Positions 27,904 through 38,211 are shown, counted from the first letter of the stretch. The stretch is 64,000 nt of DNA from Magnetospirillum sp. 64-120 (GCA_001898825.1 MKVK01000014.1:186001-250000), one strand, 5' to 3'. Numbers and translations are program-made. Notes: a model not told the origin generated them from the sequence alone.

Positions 27904-28503
27904 ATGAGCTTTTCCACCGTTATCATCATCTCTTTGGCGGCCGGGGTCATTCTGATCATCGGCGGCGGCCTGATGATGTACATGGCCAACCTGGTCAAAT
28001 CCGCCTACGAGATCAAGGTTCAGATCAATTCCGAGGTCGAGGACCGCCTGAACAAGATGGGCGACGAATTGGACAAGAAGTCCAAATGGATCAAGCGCGA
28101 CCTTCTGGAAGAGATCGAGCGGATCAAATCCAACATGAACGCCGAAGCCCAGACCAAGGTGGCCGAGCTGACCCAGCCGTTCACCGCGCGGCTGGATGCC
28201 CTGGAAGCGGCGTTGAAGGCCGAGCGCGTCGAATGGGTCAAGGCGGTGGATTCCGACCGCGCCGCCATCACCAACCTGGACAACCGGCTGAAGTCGTTGG
28301 GCAAGCCGGGACCGGCGGCGCGTAAAGGCGACGACAAGGACGCCGCCCCCGCGCCGGCCGGCGAAACCACCCCTGCCGGCGAAAGCGAAGCGCCCAAGCC
28401 CGCCGCAGCGGCAGCCCCCCAAGCGGCCACCAACAAGCCGGCCATGCCGCCGCAAGGATCGGGGGCCGCCGCGTGGTTGCCCGAATTGGGCAACGGCCGC
28501 TGA
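27904..28503 (+). CDS. membrane-anchored coiled-coil protein of unknown function
   Basis: A 199-residue protein. Residues 5-33 are a single transmembrane helix (TVIIISLAAGVILIIGGGLM). A long charged coiled coil follows (about 40-140, e.g. RLNKMGDELDKKSKWIKRD), and the end is a disordered Ala/Pro/Lys-rich tail (about 145-199). ATG 27904 has GGCGG upstream. It is divergent from potF and convergent with the small Cys-rich gene, which stops at the very next base. The family is unrecognised; the layout suits a membrane-tethered spacer or scaffold. Confidence 0.65.
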   Translation: MSFSTVIIISLAAGVILIIGGGLMMYMANLVKSAYEIKVQINSEVEDRLNKMGDELDKKSKWIKRDLLEEIERIKSNMNAEAQTKVAELTQPFTARLDALEAALKAERVEWVKAVDSDRAAITNLDNRLKSLGKPGPAARKGDDKDAAPAPAGETTPAGESEAPKPAAAAAPQAATNKPAMPPQGSGAAAWLPELGNGR

Positions 28504-28698
28504 TCAATCCTGCCTTGGTTCAGATTCCGCCACCTTGTCGTCGCGTGTTGACGGACGCTTGGGCGGACGGTTCTTGTCTTCGTTGGAAAACCGGAAACGA
28601 CCGGCCAGGATACAGCCCTTCATCCCCGGATCGCACGGACGCCCCGCCACCCGGGTGCAGGTTTCGTTGACTTCGTGCACGCATCCCCAGCCGGCCAT
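28504..28698 (-). CDS. small cysteine-rich protein, putative metal binder
   Basis: A 64-residue protein with an AGGAG site about nine bases before ATG 28698. Four cysteines lie in the first 30 residues: WGCVHEVNETC, then RPCDPGMKGC, then ILAGRF. The spacing C-x7-C-x7-C-x6-C with a nearby His suggests a metal site. The C-terminal half is charged and likely disordered (RPPKRPSTRDDKVAESE). Similar short proteins with a CDPGMKGC core occur, as I recall, in other Rhodospirillales, but without known function. It is divergent from the glucosidase gene. Confidence 0.6.
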   Translation of the reverse strand: MAGWGCVHEVNETCTRVAGRPCDPGMKGCILAGRFRFSNEDKNRPPKRPSTRDDKVAESEPRQD

Positions 28699-28809
28699 CG
28701 ATCCATACTCCTGGCTGTGTCCTGAACCTGATATTAGCAAAATTTCCCGGCTTGCCGTCACCCAAGCTTGGCCGCACCATGGAAAAAACCGCCCACCCAA
28801 GGGGGAAGC

Positions 28810-30720
28810 ATGGATTTGATCCGCGTGCTGCACCCGGCCCAGTCGCCGGCCCAGGCGCCCCGTGAATGGCTGGTGGCCAACGGCTTGGGCGGCTATGCCT
28901 GCGGCACCCTGTCCGGCCCACCCATCCGCCGCTACCACGGCTGGCTGATCGCCGCCCTGCCCCCGCCCCTGGGCCGCACCATCCTGGTCAGCCGCCTGGA
29001 GCAAACCGTCCATCTGGCCGACGGCAGCAGCTTCGACCTGGATGACGCCCATCTGGCGGAGTTCCGTCTGGAATGGGGCCTGCCGGTCTGGCGCTTCCAT
29101 CGGGATGGGGTGGAGATCGAACGCCGTTTGGTGATGGAACACGGCCGGAATGTCAGCCATCTGCGTTGGCGGGTGCTGGCCGGCGCGGTCAGCGGCATGA
29201 TGCTGCGCCCATGGATGCAGCCCCGCCCCCACGGAACCCCGGTGGACGCCGCCCCGGCCGCGGGAACGGCCGAAACCACGCAATGCGGCTTGTCCGTGCG
29301 ATGCCCGGGTTTCCCGGTCGTCACCCTGTCGGCGCCGGGTGCCGTTTCGACCGTGGACCGCCGGGACCGCACCCAATATTACGCCAACGAAGACGAAGGC
29401 GGCGACCCGCCCAACGGCCCGCTGTTTTCCCCCGGCACCCTGGCCTTAGACCTGGACACGGCGTCCCAATTGACCATCGCCACCGACATCCCGGCTGATG
29501 GCGATCCCTGGCAGGCTGAAACCGCCCGCCGCCAAGCCTTGGTCCAGGCCGCCCATCCCGCGTTGCGCCAGGGCATGGCCGCCGAACTGGTGCTGGCCGC
29601 CGACAGCTTCGTCATCCAACCCCGCCACCGCACCAACGACCCCACGGCGCGATCCATCGTCGCCGGCTACCACTGGTTCGCCGATTGGGGCCGTGACACC
29701 ATGATCGCCCTGGAAGGCCTGACCCTGCTGACCGGCCGCGCCGACGACGCCAAGCCGATCCTGGCCGGCTTCGCCGCCCACATGCGCGACGGGCTGATCC
29801 CCAACATGTTCCCCGATGGCGCCACCGACGGGCTTTACAACACCGCCGACGCCTCGCTGTGGTTCTTCCACGCCGTCGACCGGGTGGTGACGGCCTGCGG
29901 CGACCTGGACTTCCTGCGCGGCCTGATGCCGGTTCTGGAGACCATGCTGGAAGCGCATGTCAAGGGCACCCGCTTCGGCATCGGCATGGACCCGGAAGAC
30001 GGATTGATGCGCCAGGGCGAAGACGGGCTGCAGCTGACCTGGATGGACGCCAAGGTGGAAGACTGGGTGGTGACGCCGCGTCGCGGCAAGGCGGTGGAAA
30101 TCAACGCCCTTTGGTACAATGCTTTGTGCTGCATGGCCCGTTGGCGCGCCCTTCTGGGGCGTGACGGAGGGGATTGCCGGGATTGGGCCGAACGGGTGCG
30201 GCAATCCTTCAACCGGCGCTTCTGGTCCGACGCATTGGGATATCTGCGTGACGTGGTGGACGGCCCAGACGGCGACGATCACACGCTTCGCCCCAACCAG
30301 CTGTTCGCCGTCTCGCTGCCCCATCCGGTGCTGGAGAGACGACATTGGCCGACCATGATGCCGACGATCCGCAAGGCGCTGCTGACCCCTTACGGCCTGC
30401 GCTCGCTGCCCCCTGACCACCCCGACTACAAGCCGCGCTTCGAAGGCGACCGCTGGGGCCGTGACGGCGCCTATCACCAGGGCACGGTGTGGGCCTGGCT
30501 GATCGGCCCCTTCGCCGAATCCTGGCTGAAGGCCTTTCCCGACGATGGCGGCCGGGTCATGGCCGACCTGGATGCTTTCGCCCCCCACCTGGATCAATTC
30601 GGCCTGGGTACCATCGCCGAAGTCTTCGACGCCGACCCGCCGCATCGGCCGCGCGGCTGCGTGTCACAGGCCTGGAGCGTCGCCGAATGGCTAAGATCCC
30701 GTGCGCTTTGCGCCCCTTAG
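28810..30720 (+). CDS. glycogen-debranching-type amylo-alpha-1,6-glucosidase
   Basis: A 636-residue protein; ATG 28810 follows AAGGGGGAAGC. The N-terminal GDE domain opens with REWLVANGLGGYACGTLSG and RRYHGWLIAALPPPLGR. The C-terminal (alpha/alpha)6 barrel of the GH133-like family contains GYHWFADWGRDTMIALEGLTLLTGR (around 285-310), LIPNMFPDG, YNTADASLWFFHAVD, TWMDAK, VEINALWYNAL and RDGAYHQGTVWAWLIGPF. It is predicted to hydrolyse alpha-1,6 branches in glycogen or maltodextrin in the cytosol. There are no other glycogen genes adjacent. Confidence 0.88.
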   Translation: MDLIRVLHPAQSPAQAPREWLVANGLGGYACGTLSGPPIRRYHGWLIAALPPPLGRTILVSRLEQTVHLADGSSFDLDDAHLAEFRLEWGLPVWRFHRDGVEIERRLVMEHGRNVSHLRWRVLAGAVSGMMLRPWMQPRPHGTPVDAAPAAGTAETTQCGLSVRCPGFPVVTLSAPGAVSTVDRRDRTQYYANEDEGGDPPNGPLFSPGTLALDLDTASQLTIATDIPADGDPWQAETARRQALVQAAHPALRQGMAAELVLAADSFVIQPRHRTNDPTARSIVAGYHWFADWGRDTMIALEGLTLLTGRADDAKPILAGFAAHMRDGLIPNMFPDGATDGLYNTADASLWFFHAVDRVVTACGDLDFLRGLMPVLETMLEAHVKGTRFGIGMDPEDGLMRQGEDGLQLTWMDAKVEDWVVTPRRGKAVEINALWYNALCCMARWRALLGRDGGDCRDWAERVRQSFNRRFWSDALGYLRDVVDGPDGDDHTLRPNQLFAVSLPHPVLERRHWPTMMPTIRKALLTPYGLRSLPPDHPDYKPRFEGDRWGRDGAYHQGTVWAWLIGPFAESWLKAFPDDGGRVMADLDAFAPHLDQFGLGTIAEVFDADPPHRPRGCVSQAWSVAEWLRSRALCAP

Positions 30721-30856
30721 GTATTATTTTTGAACCTGTCGAAGTATGACATGTGCGCTGCGGCGTATTCACAGCAACCACAAGGAAATTCTTTCAGGAA
30801 AGACCCCATTAAAATATCTCCCCCTTTTGTCGGGAGTTCATGGTTCCGGGTGACGA

Positions 30857-30886
30857 TTGACCTTTGCTTTGCCGTTTGTTTAAGGT
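30857..30886 (+). promoter_or_regulatory. candidate sigma-70 promoter for the soluble chemoreceptor
   Basis: TTGACC at 30857 and TAAGGT at 30881 are 18 bases apart, about 65 bases before the receptor start, in a 232-base AT-richer gap that holds no gene. A GGTG-TCATCA-CACC inverted repeat lies immediately downstream. By eye only. Confidence 0.3.
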
Positions 30887-30952
30887 GTCATCACACCACA
30901 AAGGACGAAAAGTCCACGGTGACATAATAAGAACGACATATGGGAGACGGGG

Positions 30953-32371
30953 ATGAACGTGCATGTGGGCGAAGTCCACCCCGAGAACGACAAGGCGGAC
31001 CATTTCGCCTCGGAAGTCCTCGAGAAAATCGAAAACCTGAGTCTGGAGGTCGCCGACATCGCCGGCACCATCGACGGACTGGCCAAGTTCGTCAAACACC
31101 AGGAAGATTTGTTCGGACAGCTGAAATCCATCGCCCACTCCATGGCCGACGCCATCCGCCGCATCGACAGCGCCGGGCGCGAGACCCGCGACGTCACCAC
31201 CGAGGCGGGTCGTCAATCGGGCGAATCGCTGAACACCATCGGCGCCGCTTTGGGCGACATCAACCGGCTGGTCGGCGCGGTGCAGGGCATCGAAGAACAG
31301 CTGGAGGAACTGGAAGGCGCCTTGGGCGAAGTCTCGACCATGTCGCGCGACATCCAGAAGATCGCCCGCCAGACCAACCTTTTGGCCCTGAACGCCACCA
31401 TCGAAGCGGCGCGCGCCGGCGAGGCCGGCAAGGGCTTCGCCGTGGTCGCCACCGAGGTCAAGACCCTGGCGCGGCAGACCGCCGACGTCACCGACGGCAT
31501 CGACCAGACGGTGGGCAAGCTGTCGGGATCGGTGACCGATTTGATCACGTCGTCCACCGACACCTTGCGCATGGCCGATTCGGTCAATTCCGGCGTCGGC
31601 GTCATCAACGACGCGGTGGCGGTGTTCGGCCACGCCATCGACACGGTGGAAGCCCGCGTCTCGGACATTTCCGACGCGGCGTCCACGTCCCTGGAACAAT
31701 GCTCGGACGTGATCGGCGAGATCGACAAGTTCTTCGAAGGCATTTCCATGACCAGCGAAAGCCTGCGTCGCGCCGACGAACGCATCACCTCGCTGTTGTC
31801 CCATTCCGAGGATCTGATCGGCTATATCGCCGATTCCGGCTTCCGCACCGGCGACACCCCATTCATCATCCTGGTGCAGGAACTGGCGGGCAAGGTCTCG
31901 CAGGCCTTCGATCAGGCGGTGGATGGCGGCCAGATCGGCCTGGGCGAATTGTTCGACGAAAACTATCAGGAAATCCCTGGATCGAACCCCATCCAGCATC
32001 TGACTAAATTCGCCGCGCTGACCGACCGTTTGCTGCCGCCCATCCAGGAACCGGTGCTGGAATTCGACCCCCGGGTCGCCTTTTGCGCCACCGTCGACCG
32101 CAACGGCTATCTGCCCACCCACAACAACAAATTCTCGCAAAAGCCCACCACCGACCCGGTGTGGAACAACGCCAACTGCCGCAACCGCCGCATCTTCAAC
32201 GACCGCACCGGCCTGCGCGCCGGGCGCAATGACGCCCCCTTCCTGCTGCAGACCTATCGCCGCGACATGGGCGGCGGCAAATACGTGATGATGAAGGACG
32301 TCTCGGCCCCCATCCGGGTCAAGGGGCGCCATTGGGGCGGCATCCGCATCGGTTACCGCATCACCACCTGA
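30953..32371 (+). CDS. soluble methyl-accepting chemotaxis protein with C-terminal sensory-type module
   Basis: A 472-residue receptor with no transmembrane segment. The signalling hairpin lies near residues 130-175 ([40 protein letters not shown]), flanked by coiled coil. After the signalling part, residues about 315-472 form a distinct globular module containing [61 protein letters not shown] and [10 protein letters not shown]. The same module ends the transmembrane receptor at 32653-35211. It presumably senses a cytosolic signal and couples to CheA/CheW. No pentapeptide for CheR is seen. A terminator follows. Confidence 0.85.
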   Translation: MNVHVGEVHPENDKADHFASEVLEKIENLSLEVADIAGTIDGLAKFVKHQEDLFGQLKSIAHSMADAIRRIDSAGRETRDVTTEAGRQSGESLNTIGAALGDINRLVGAVQGIEEQLEELEGALGEVSTMSRDIQKIARQTNLLALNATIEAARAGEAGKGFAVVATEVKTLARQTADVTDGIDQTVGKLSGSVTDLITSSTDTLRMADSVNSGVGVINDAVAVFGHAIDTVEARVSDISDAASTSLEQCSDVIGEIDKFFEGISMTSESLRRADERITSLLSHSEDLIGYIADSGFRTGDTPFIILVQELAGKVSQAFDQAVDGGQIGLGELFDENYQEIPGSNPIQHLTKFAALTDRLLPPIQEPVLEFDPRVAFCATVDRNGYLPTHNNKFSQKPTTDPVWNNANCRNRRIFNDRTGLRAGRNDAPFLLQTYRRDMGGGKYVMMKDVSAPIRVKGRHWGGIRIGYRITT

Positions 32372-32396
32372 CGCCCGCCCCGCCCCATTTTCCACT

Positions 32397-32426
32397 GGCG
32401 CGCAGCCTTGGTTGCGCGCCTTTTTT
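32397..32426 (+). terminator. rho-independent terminator
   Basis: GGCGCGCA and TGCGCGCC form a perfect eight-bp stem with an eight-base loop followed by six T residues, 25 bases after the soluble receptor stop. It is a textbook intrinsic terminator and separates the two receptor genes. The next 226 bases are AT-rich and non-coding. Confidence 0.92.
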
Positions 32427-32652
32427 ATTTGTGCGTACAATTGGCAACAATAAGATTACAAACAGTAACAATAATCACACTTATGCAATATTCTATACTT
32501 TTGACCAGCGCATCCGTTTAAAGGCGATATTGACCCAAGTTACCATGACCTGCCTTACTTGGCGCAAAAGGGCAACAAAGCCCATAAACCCATAATAGAC
32601 GCCAGGATACCAAGTGCAATTACTGCCTTGCTGGCGCTCTCCGGGAGGCAGA

Positions 32653-35211
32653 ATGAACAGGAACTTGCAGTTGCGCCACGCCATTCCCGTGGCGCTGGTG
32701 GCGTCGTCCATGGTCACCGCCCTGTGCTTGGGCATCTTCGCCTATGTCACCGCCGCCGACCGCCTGCACAGCGCCGCCGAGCAACGTCTCGCCGCCCTGG
32801 CGCAAACCCGGGCCGGGGCCGTCGACACCTTGCTGGACGGGCTGATCGGCGATCTGGCACTGACCGCCAATTCCCGTTCGCTGCGCGACGCGGTGATCGG
32901 CCTGAACAACGGCTGGCGCATCGAATCCGGCAATGGCGACGTGGGTCAGGCCCTGCGCCAGCGTTACGTCACCGACAATCCCCATGGCCCCAACGCGCTG
33001 GAAAAGCTGGAAAAACCGTCCAGCGACACCATCTACGACATGGCCCACCAGCGCCTCCAGGCCTGGCTGGACGACCTGCGCCAACGCCGCGGTCTGGCCG
33101 ACGTCCTGCTGGTCTCGCCCAAGGGCGAGGTGATCTACAGCGTCACCAAGGGCGCCGATTTCGCCCGCCCGCTTGCCGCCGGCCCACTGGCCCAGGCCGT
33201 CGCCGCCGCCGAAACCCGCGCCACCGACTTCCATGACTACGACGGTGGCCGCGCCGCCTTCCTGTCCACCCCCATCAAGCTGTCGCCGGACAGCCCCATG
33301 GTTCTGGCCACCCTGGTTTTCCGCCTGCGCCCCGACGCCCTGGACGCCACGGTGGCCAATCCGCGCGGCCTGGGACAAACCGGCGACGCCTATGTGCTGG
33401 GTGCCGACGGGCAGCAGCGCAGCCGGCCGCGGCTGGCCACCTCGCCGCACCCCCAGGCGGTGCACGCCCAATCCACAGCCGGGACCACGCTGGGCTTGGG
33501 CTGGACGGTCCTGGTGATGGCCGACGAGGACGAAATCCTGGCCCCCGTCCACGCCATGCGCACTCGCATGGCCTTGGCGGGCTTGGGCATCCTGACCCTG
33601 GTCAGCGCCCTGGGCATCTGGTTCGCCAAGGGCATCACCCGACCGCTGGCAGCGCTGTGCCAGGCCATGCAGCATCTGGCGCGGGGCGAGCGCGACCTGG
33701 ACATCCCGGCCACCCATCGCGGCGACGAGATCGGGGCCATGGCCAAGGCCCTGGCGGTGTTCCGCCAAGCCCTGTCCCAGGCCGACCAGTTGCGCCGCGA
33801 ACAGGACCGCCAGAACCAGTTGCGGGAATTGCGCAGCCGCGACATGGACAAGGCCATGCGCGATTTCGAAGCCCAGATCGGCGCCATCGCCCAAGGCCTG
33901 ACCGGCGCCGCCGAACGGCTGCAGGACGACGCCCGCGCCATGTCCACCGACGCCGAGCAAACCCGCAACCACGCCCGCGAAGGCGATTCCCAGGCCGGCC
34001 GCACCGCCGAAAGCGTCGGCACCGTGGCGACGGCGGCGACCCAATTGGCAGCCTCGATCGGCGAGATCGACCGCCGCATGCGGGCCACCAGCCAAGTGAC
34101 CGCCACCGCCGTCAGCCACGCCGCCGAAGCCGGCGAGGCCATGCACAAGGTGGTGGACAATTCCCGCAACATCGAAGCCGTGCTGCGCAGCATTTCGCTG
34201 ATCGCCGGCCAGACCAACCTTTTGGCGCTGAACGCCACCATCGAGGCGGCCCGCGCCGGCGACGCCGGCAAAGGCTTCGCGGTGGTCGCCGGCGAGGTCA
34301 AGACGCTGGCCAACCAGACCGCCAAGGCCACCGAGGAAATCGCCGGGCAGATTTCCGCCATGCGCGAAGTCACCGACAGCGCCGCCCGCGCCATGGACGA
34401 CATCATCAAGGTGGTGGGCGACATCGGCCAGATGGCGACCGAGATGACCCACGCCATCGAGGAACAGGGCAACGCCACCCGCGAGATCGCCCAAGGGGCG
34501 GAACAGGCGTCGTCGGCGACCCGCACGGTGACCGACCTGATCGGCTCGGTGGGGGCCGCCAGCCTGTCCACCCAAGGCACCGCCCATTCGGTGCTGGACC
34601 AGTCCAGGCAATTGGCCGAACAAGCCCAGGCGCTGCGCGGCGAGATCGAATCCTTCCTGGCCCACGTGGCCGGTACCGGCCTGCGGTCCGAGGACGAACC
34701 CTTCATCGACAAGGCCCAGACCGTCGCCGCGCAGGTGGCAGAAGTCCTGGAACAGGCCCTGGCGCAAGGCACGATCAGCGAAGCCGCCTTGTTCGACCAG
34801 GACTACCAGCCGGTCCCCGGAACCGATCCGGTCCAGCACGTCACCAGCGGCATCGACGCGTTGGAAAGGCTGCTGCCGGACCTCATCAACCCGGTGCTGG
34901 ATTTCGATCCCCGCGTGACCTTCTGCGTCGCCGTCGACCGCAACGGCTATCTGCCGGTGCACAACCCGGAATTCAGCCAGCCCCAGGGCCAGGATGCCGA
35001 CTGGAACAACGCCCATTGCCGCAACCGCCGCATCTTCGATGACGCCACCGGCCTGGACGCGGCGCGCAGCACCGAACCCTTCCTGCTGCAATCCTATCGC
35101 CGCAACATGGGGGGCGGCCAATACGTGATGATGAAGGATTCGTCGGCCCCCATCATGGTGCGCGGCAAACATTGGGGGGCGCTGCGCGTCGGCTATCGCC
35201 TGGAGCAATGA
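32653..35211 (+). CDS. transmembrane methyl-accepting chemotaxis protein with C-terminal sensory-type module
   Basis: An 852-residue receptor; ATG 32653 follows GGGAGGCAGA. TM1 is about residues 9-32 and a periplasmic Cache-like domain about 33-290 (e.g. [35 protein letters not shown]). TM2 is about 300-322 and HAMP about 323-375 ([21 protein letters not shown]). The signalling domain contains [20 protein letters not shown] and [16 protein letters not shown]. The last 160 residues repeat the module of the previous receptor ([53 protein letters not shown]). It could integrate an outside and an inside signal. Confidence 0.9.
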   Translation: MNRNLQLRHAIPVALVASSMVTALCLGIFAYVTAADRLHSAAEQRLAALAQTRAGAVDTLLDGLIGDLALTANSRSLRDAVIGLNNGWRIESGNGDVGQALRQRYVTDNPHGPNALEKLEKPSSDTIYDMAHQRLQAWLDDLRQRRGLADVLLVSPKGEVIYSVTKGADFARPLAAGPLAQAVAAAETRATDFHDYDGGRAAFLSTPIKLSPDSPMVLATLVFRLRPDALDATVANPRGLGQTGDAYVLGADGQQRSRPRLATSPHPQAVHAQSTAGTTLGLGWTVLVMADEDEILAPVHAMRTRMALAGLGILTLVSALGIWFAKGITRPLAALCQAMQHLARGERDLDIPATHRGDEIGAMAKALAVFRQALSQADQLRREQDRQNQLRELRSRDMDKAMRDFEAQIGAIAQGLTGAAERLQDDARAMSTDAEQTRNHAREGDSQAGRTAESVGTVATAATQLAASIGEIDRRMRATSQVTATAVSHAAEAGEAMHKVVDNSRNIEAVLRSISLIAGQTNLLALNATIEAARAGDAGKGFAVVAGEVKTLANQTAKATEEIAGQISAMREVTDSAARAMDDIIKVVGDIGQMATEMTHAIEEQGNATREIAQGAEQASSATRTVTDLIGSVGAASLSTQGTAHSVLDQSRQLAEQAQALRGEIESFLAHVAGTGLRSEDEPFIDKAQTVAAQVAEVLEQALAQGTISEAALFDQDYQPVPGTDPVQHVTSGIDALERLLPDLINPVLDFDPRVTFCVAVDRNGYLPVHNPEFSQPQGQDADWNNAHCRNRRIFDDATGLDAARSTEPFLLQSYRRNMGGGQYVMMKDSSAPIMVRGKHWGALRVGYRLEQ

Positions 35212-35230
35212 ACAAGGCTAAGGTAAGGGG

Positions 35231-35755
35231 ATGATCATCCGCCCGTCCACCTTGGCCGACGTCGCCCCCGCCCAGGCCATTTACGCCCATCACGTCCGCA
35301 CCGGCACCGCCAGTTTCGAACTGGTGCCGCCCGATGTGGACGAGATGGCGCGCCGCCGCGCCGCCCTGGTGGACAAGGGGTTGCCCTGGCTGGTGGCCGC
35401 AGACGATGACGGCACCGTTCTGGGCTATGCCTATGCCGGCCCCTACCGCACCCGGCCGGCCTATGACTGGACGCTGGAAGATTCCATTTACATTCGCCCC
35501 GACGCCCTGGGCAAGGGGGTGGGCCGCGCGCTTCTGACCCGCCTGATCGGCGATTGCCAGGACTTGGGCTATCGCCAGCTGATCGCGGTGATCGGCGATT
35601 CCGCCAATGCCGGCTCGATCGGCCTGCACCGCGCCTGCGGCTTCACCGACGCCGGATTGCTGAAGGCGGTGGGCTGGAAATTCGGCCGCTGGATCGACAG
35701 CGTGCTGATGCAGCGCCCCTTGGGACCGGGCCAGTCCCAGCCGATCAAAGAGTGA
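35231..35755 (+). CDS. GNAT N-acetyltransferase, phosphinothricin/methionine-sulfoximine type
   Basis: A 174-residue acetyltransferase, 19 bases after the receptor gene. IIRPSTLADVAPAQAIYAHHV and GTASFELVPPDVDEMARR are typical of the Pat/MddA group. YAYAGPYRTRPAYDWTLEDSIYI and the acetyl-CoA loop LGKGVGRALL, followed by VIGDSANAGSIGLHRACGF, complete the fold. Such enzymes acetylate the amino group of methionine sulfone/sulfoximine-like amino acids in the cytosol. A hairpin follows the stop. Confidence 0.87.
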   Translation: MIIRPSTLADVAPAQAIYAHHVRTGTASFELVPPDVDEMARRRAALVDKGLPWLVAADDDGTVLGYAYAGPYRTRPAYDWTLEDSIYIRPDALGKGVGRALLTRLIGDCQDLGYRQLIAVIGDSANAGSIGLHRACGFTDAGLLKAVGWKFGRWIDSVLMQRPLGPGQSQPIKE

Positions 35756-35762
35756 AGCCCAG

Positions 35763-35782
35763 CCATGCGCACAGGCGCATGG
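35763..35782 (+). terminator. hairpin after the acetyltransferase gene
   Basis: CCATGCGC and GCGCATGG pair perfectly around ACAG, eight bases after the stop, followed by TAAAGG. There is no T-run, so termination strength is uncertain. Confidence 0.45.
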
Positions 35783-35847
35783 TAAAGGCCGGTCAGCCTT
35801 CCTAGACTCAGGAAGACCGTTCATGGCAAATCCTGAAGGAGGCCGCC

Positions 35848-36369
35848 ATGCGTACACACATCCTCGCCGCTGCCGCCGCCGCGCTGCTGCTGGCCGTGGC
35901 CGCCCCCCTGGCGGCGCAAGCCGCCGACTACACCCCGAAAGCCGACACCGCCCTGGTCGCCAAAGGCGGCTGGTGGGACGCCGACGTGAATGGATATTCC
36001 GGCGCCCCCGCCTTGGGCCTGGAAGTGTCCACCACCGACACCTGGGTCGACCTGCCGGCCGGCATCTTGCGTCACATGCTGTCGTGGAACCATGCCGACC
36101 ATGACGGGCTGGAACTCAACAGCGTCGAATGGAACATGCACTGGATGGCCCAAACCGGATCCGGCCTGTGGCTGGGCCTGGGGCCGGGCCTGGGCTATGT
36201 GTGGGCCGACGGCAAGAATCTGGATGACGGCGTCGCCGCCCAGTTCGGTGTTTCCGCCCATTACATCCAAGGGCACGCCTTCTTCGGCATCGAAAGCCGC
36301 TATCAGTGGACCGAGGCCGACAGCGCCGACAACTGGCTGACCATGGCCAAGGTGGGATGGGCCTTCTAA
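35848..36369 (+). CDS. small outer-membrane beta-barrel protein
   Basis: A 173-residue exported protein with GAAGGAGG ahead of the ATG and a signal peptide ending AAQAAD. The mature part is made of alternating hydrophobic/polar strands (TALVAKGGWWDADVNGY, SVEWNMHWMAQTG, GLWLGLGPGLGYVWADG, QFGVSAHYIQGHAFFGIES, WLTMAKVGWAF) and ends in Phe, the usual C-terminal outer-membrane sorting residue. Eight strands are likely. The function is unknown; a PagL- or OmpW-like small barrel is possible. Confidence 0.72.
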   Translation: MRTHILAAAAAALLLAVAAPLAAQAADYTPKADTALVAKGGWWDADVNGYSGAPALGLEVSTTDTWVDLPAGILRHMLSWNHADHDGLELNSVEWNMHWMAQTGSGLWLGLGPGLGYVWADGKNLDDGVAAQFGVSAHYIQGHAFFGIESRYQWTEADSADNWLTMAKVGWAF

Positions 36370-36486
36370 TAACCACTTAAACGACTCAACATTATGAGAT
36401 GAAATCCAACTTGATCACAGTCAATTAACCAAGCTGGTTAGTCGGGTAATAAGGGCGCATCACAACAGCAAGACCAAGGATCGGAC

Positions 36487-36906
36487 ATGCGCCCCACCGA
36501 CACCTATCGCAAGCACCACCAGGAACTGCGCGACATCGCCGCCCGCGTCGAACAGGTTCTGGATGTCGCCGCCATCACCCGCGACCCGGCCGCCGCCGCC
36601 CAGGCGGTGCGGGAATTGTTCGGCAAGTTCAGCGTCCATCTGGCGCTGGAAGACAACAGCCTGTATCCGCGCTGCCTGCGCAACGACGACAGCCATCTGC
36701 GTCAGGTCGCCCAACGCTTTCAAAATGAAATGGGCGACCTGGGTCCGCGCTTCGATTCCTACAAGAAATCCTGGCCCGGCCCGCTGGCCATCGCCCGCGA
36801 CCCGGCGACTTTCGTCACCGACACCATCGCCATCCTGAACCTGCTGCGCGCCCGGGTGGCGCGTGAGGAAAGCGAATTTTACGACATCGTCGACCAGGTG
36901 GCGTGA
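36487..36906 (+). CDS. hemerythrin-like (HHE) domain protein
   Basis: A 139-residue four-helix protein. YRKHHQELRDIAARVEQVL supplies the first metal-binding His pair (His10, His11), FSVHLALEDNSLYP supplies His51 and Glu55, and VAREESEFYDIVDQV the last helix. Families of this kind bind a di-iron centre and act in oxygen or nitric-oxide sensing or storage. The full hemerythrin His set is reduced, so metal loading is uncertain. It has its own AT-rich promoter region (36370-36486). Confidence 0.75.
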   Translation: MRPTDTYRKHHQELRDIAARVEQVLDVAAITRDPAAAAQAVRELFGKFSVHLALEDNSLYPRCLRNDDSHLRQVAQRFQNEMGDLGPRFDSYKKSWPGPLAIARDPATFVTDTIAILNLLRARVAREESEFYDIVDQVA

Positions 36907-36949
36907 AATCCTTGCATCGGTGCCGCCACAATGCTGTGATCCGGCCCCG

Positions 36950-38170
36950 ATGCGCCCTTGCTTTTCCGCCCTTGTGCGGGCCCTGCCCGTCCTGACCGCC
37001 CTTGCCGCCCCGGCCACCGCCGCCGAGGCGCCGCCGCCGGCCGCCATCACCGTGGACGCCGCCACCGGCGCCGTGCTGGAAGACCGTCAGGCCGGGCAGC
37101 CGCGCCATCCCGCCTCGCTGACCAAGATGATGACCCTTTACCTGGGGTTCCAGGCCATCGGCCAGGGCCGCGCCAGCCTGGAAACGCCGATCGCCGTGTC
37201 GGACAAGGCGGCCGGCCAGGGCGGATCCACCCTGGGCCTGAAAAGCGGCGCCACCATCCGCCTGGGCGAGGCCCTGCGGGCCCTGGTGGTGCGCTCGGCC
37301 AACGACGCGGCGGTGGCCATCGCGGAACACCTGGCCGGCAGCGAAGAAGCTTTCGCCCGCCAGATGACCGAACAGGCCGCCCGCCTGGGCATGACCGCCA
37401 CCCGCTTTCACAACGCCACCGGCCTGACCGCGCCGGGACATGTGACCACCGCCCGCGACATGGCGGTCCTGGCCCTGGCCCTGCGCCACGACTTTCCCCA
37501 GCATTGGCCGCTGTTCGCCGCCACCTCCATGCGCTGGGGCAAGGCCAGCCTGCCCACGGTCAACGGCTTCGTCGCCTCTTATCCCGGTGCCGAGGGGCTG
37601 AAGACCGGCTTCACCTGTCCGGCCGGCTACAATCTGGCTGCCGCCGCCCATCGTGACGGCCGCGCCGCCATCGCCGTGGTCATGGGGGCCACCGCCAAGG
37701 ATCAGCGCCTGTCCCTGGCCAGCGGCCTGATGAACAAGGCGTTCAAGGCCCCGCCAGGCCCGCTTTTGGCCCAGACGGTCAACCTGTCCTCGGCCCCGCC
37801 CGACCTGAGCGCCATTGTCTGCGACGGACGCGGCGGCGGCGAGGAAAGCGCCACGCCGCGCCTGCCCAAGGGCTGGGCCATCGAGGTGGCCGGCGGCCGC
37901 GACCGCGCCGAGGTCAAACGCCAACTGGCCGGCAAGATGGCTGAACTGCGCCGCGCCTTGGGCGGCGGCAGCACCGCCATCATGATCCGCCCCACCGGCG
38001 GCGCCCTGCGCTATCGCGGCCTGATCGCCGGCCTGGCCGAAGACAAGGCGGTGACAGTGTGCCTGAAACTGCGCCAGGAAGACGAAAACAACTGCCTGGT
38101 CCTGCCGCCCCCGGCCGTGGAAGGAGCCATGGAGACCGAACGCCGCTGGCGCATGCTGTCGGCGCGCTGA
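36950..38170 (+). CDS. dacA: D-alanyl-D-alanine carboxypeptidase (S11 family, DacA-type)
   Basis: A 406-residue exported penicillin-binding protein. ATG 36950 begins a signal peptide ending ATAAE. Active-site motifs are SLTK (Ser56, Lys59 in HPASLTKMM), SAN (116-118, VRSANDAA) and KTG (218-220, GLKTGFT). It trims the terminal D-Ala of peptidoglycan stems in the periplasm. After about residue 280 there is an extension ending in a YRGLIAGLAEDKAVTVCLKL segment that may be a SPOR-like peptidoglycan-binding fold. The usual membrane-anchoring amphipathic helix is not obvious. Confidence 0.9.
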   Translation: MRPCFSALVRALPVLTALAAPATAAEAPPPAAITVDAATGAVLEDRQAGQPRHPASLTKMMTLYLGFQAIGQGRASLETPIAVSDKAAGQGGSTLGLKSGATIRLGEALRALVVRSANDAAVAIAEHLAGSEEAFARQMTEQAARLGMTATRFHNATGLTAPGHVTTARDMAVLALALRHDFPQHWPLFAATSMRWGKASLPTVNGFVASYPGAEGLKTGFTCPAGYNLAAAAHRDGRAAIAVVMGATAKDQRLSLASGLMNKAFKAPPGPLLAQTVNLSSAPPDLSAIVCDGRGGGEESATPRLPKGWAIEVAGGRDRAEVKRQLAGKMAELRRALGGGSTAIMIRPTGGALRYRGLIAGLAEDKAVTVCLKLRQEDENNCLVLPPPAVEGAMETERRWRMLSAR

Positions 38171-38211
38171 TTCCATTGCATGGTTGCGATACCAAGGACT
38201 TCGGGCGCATA

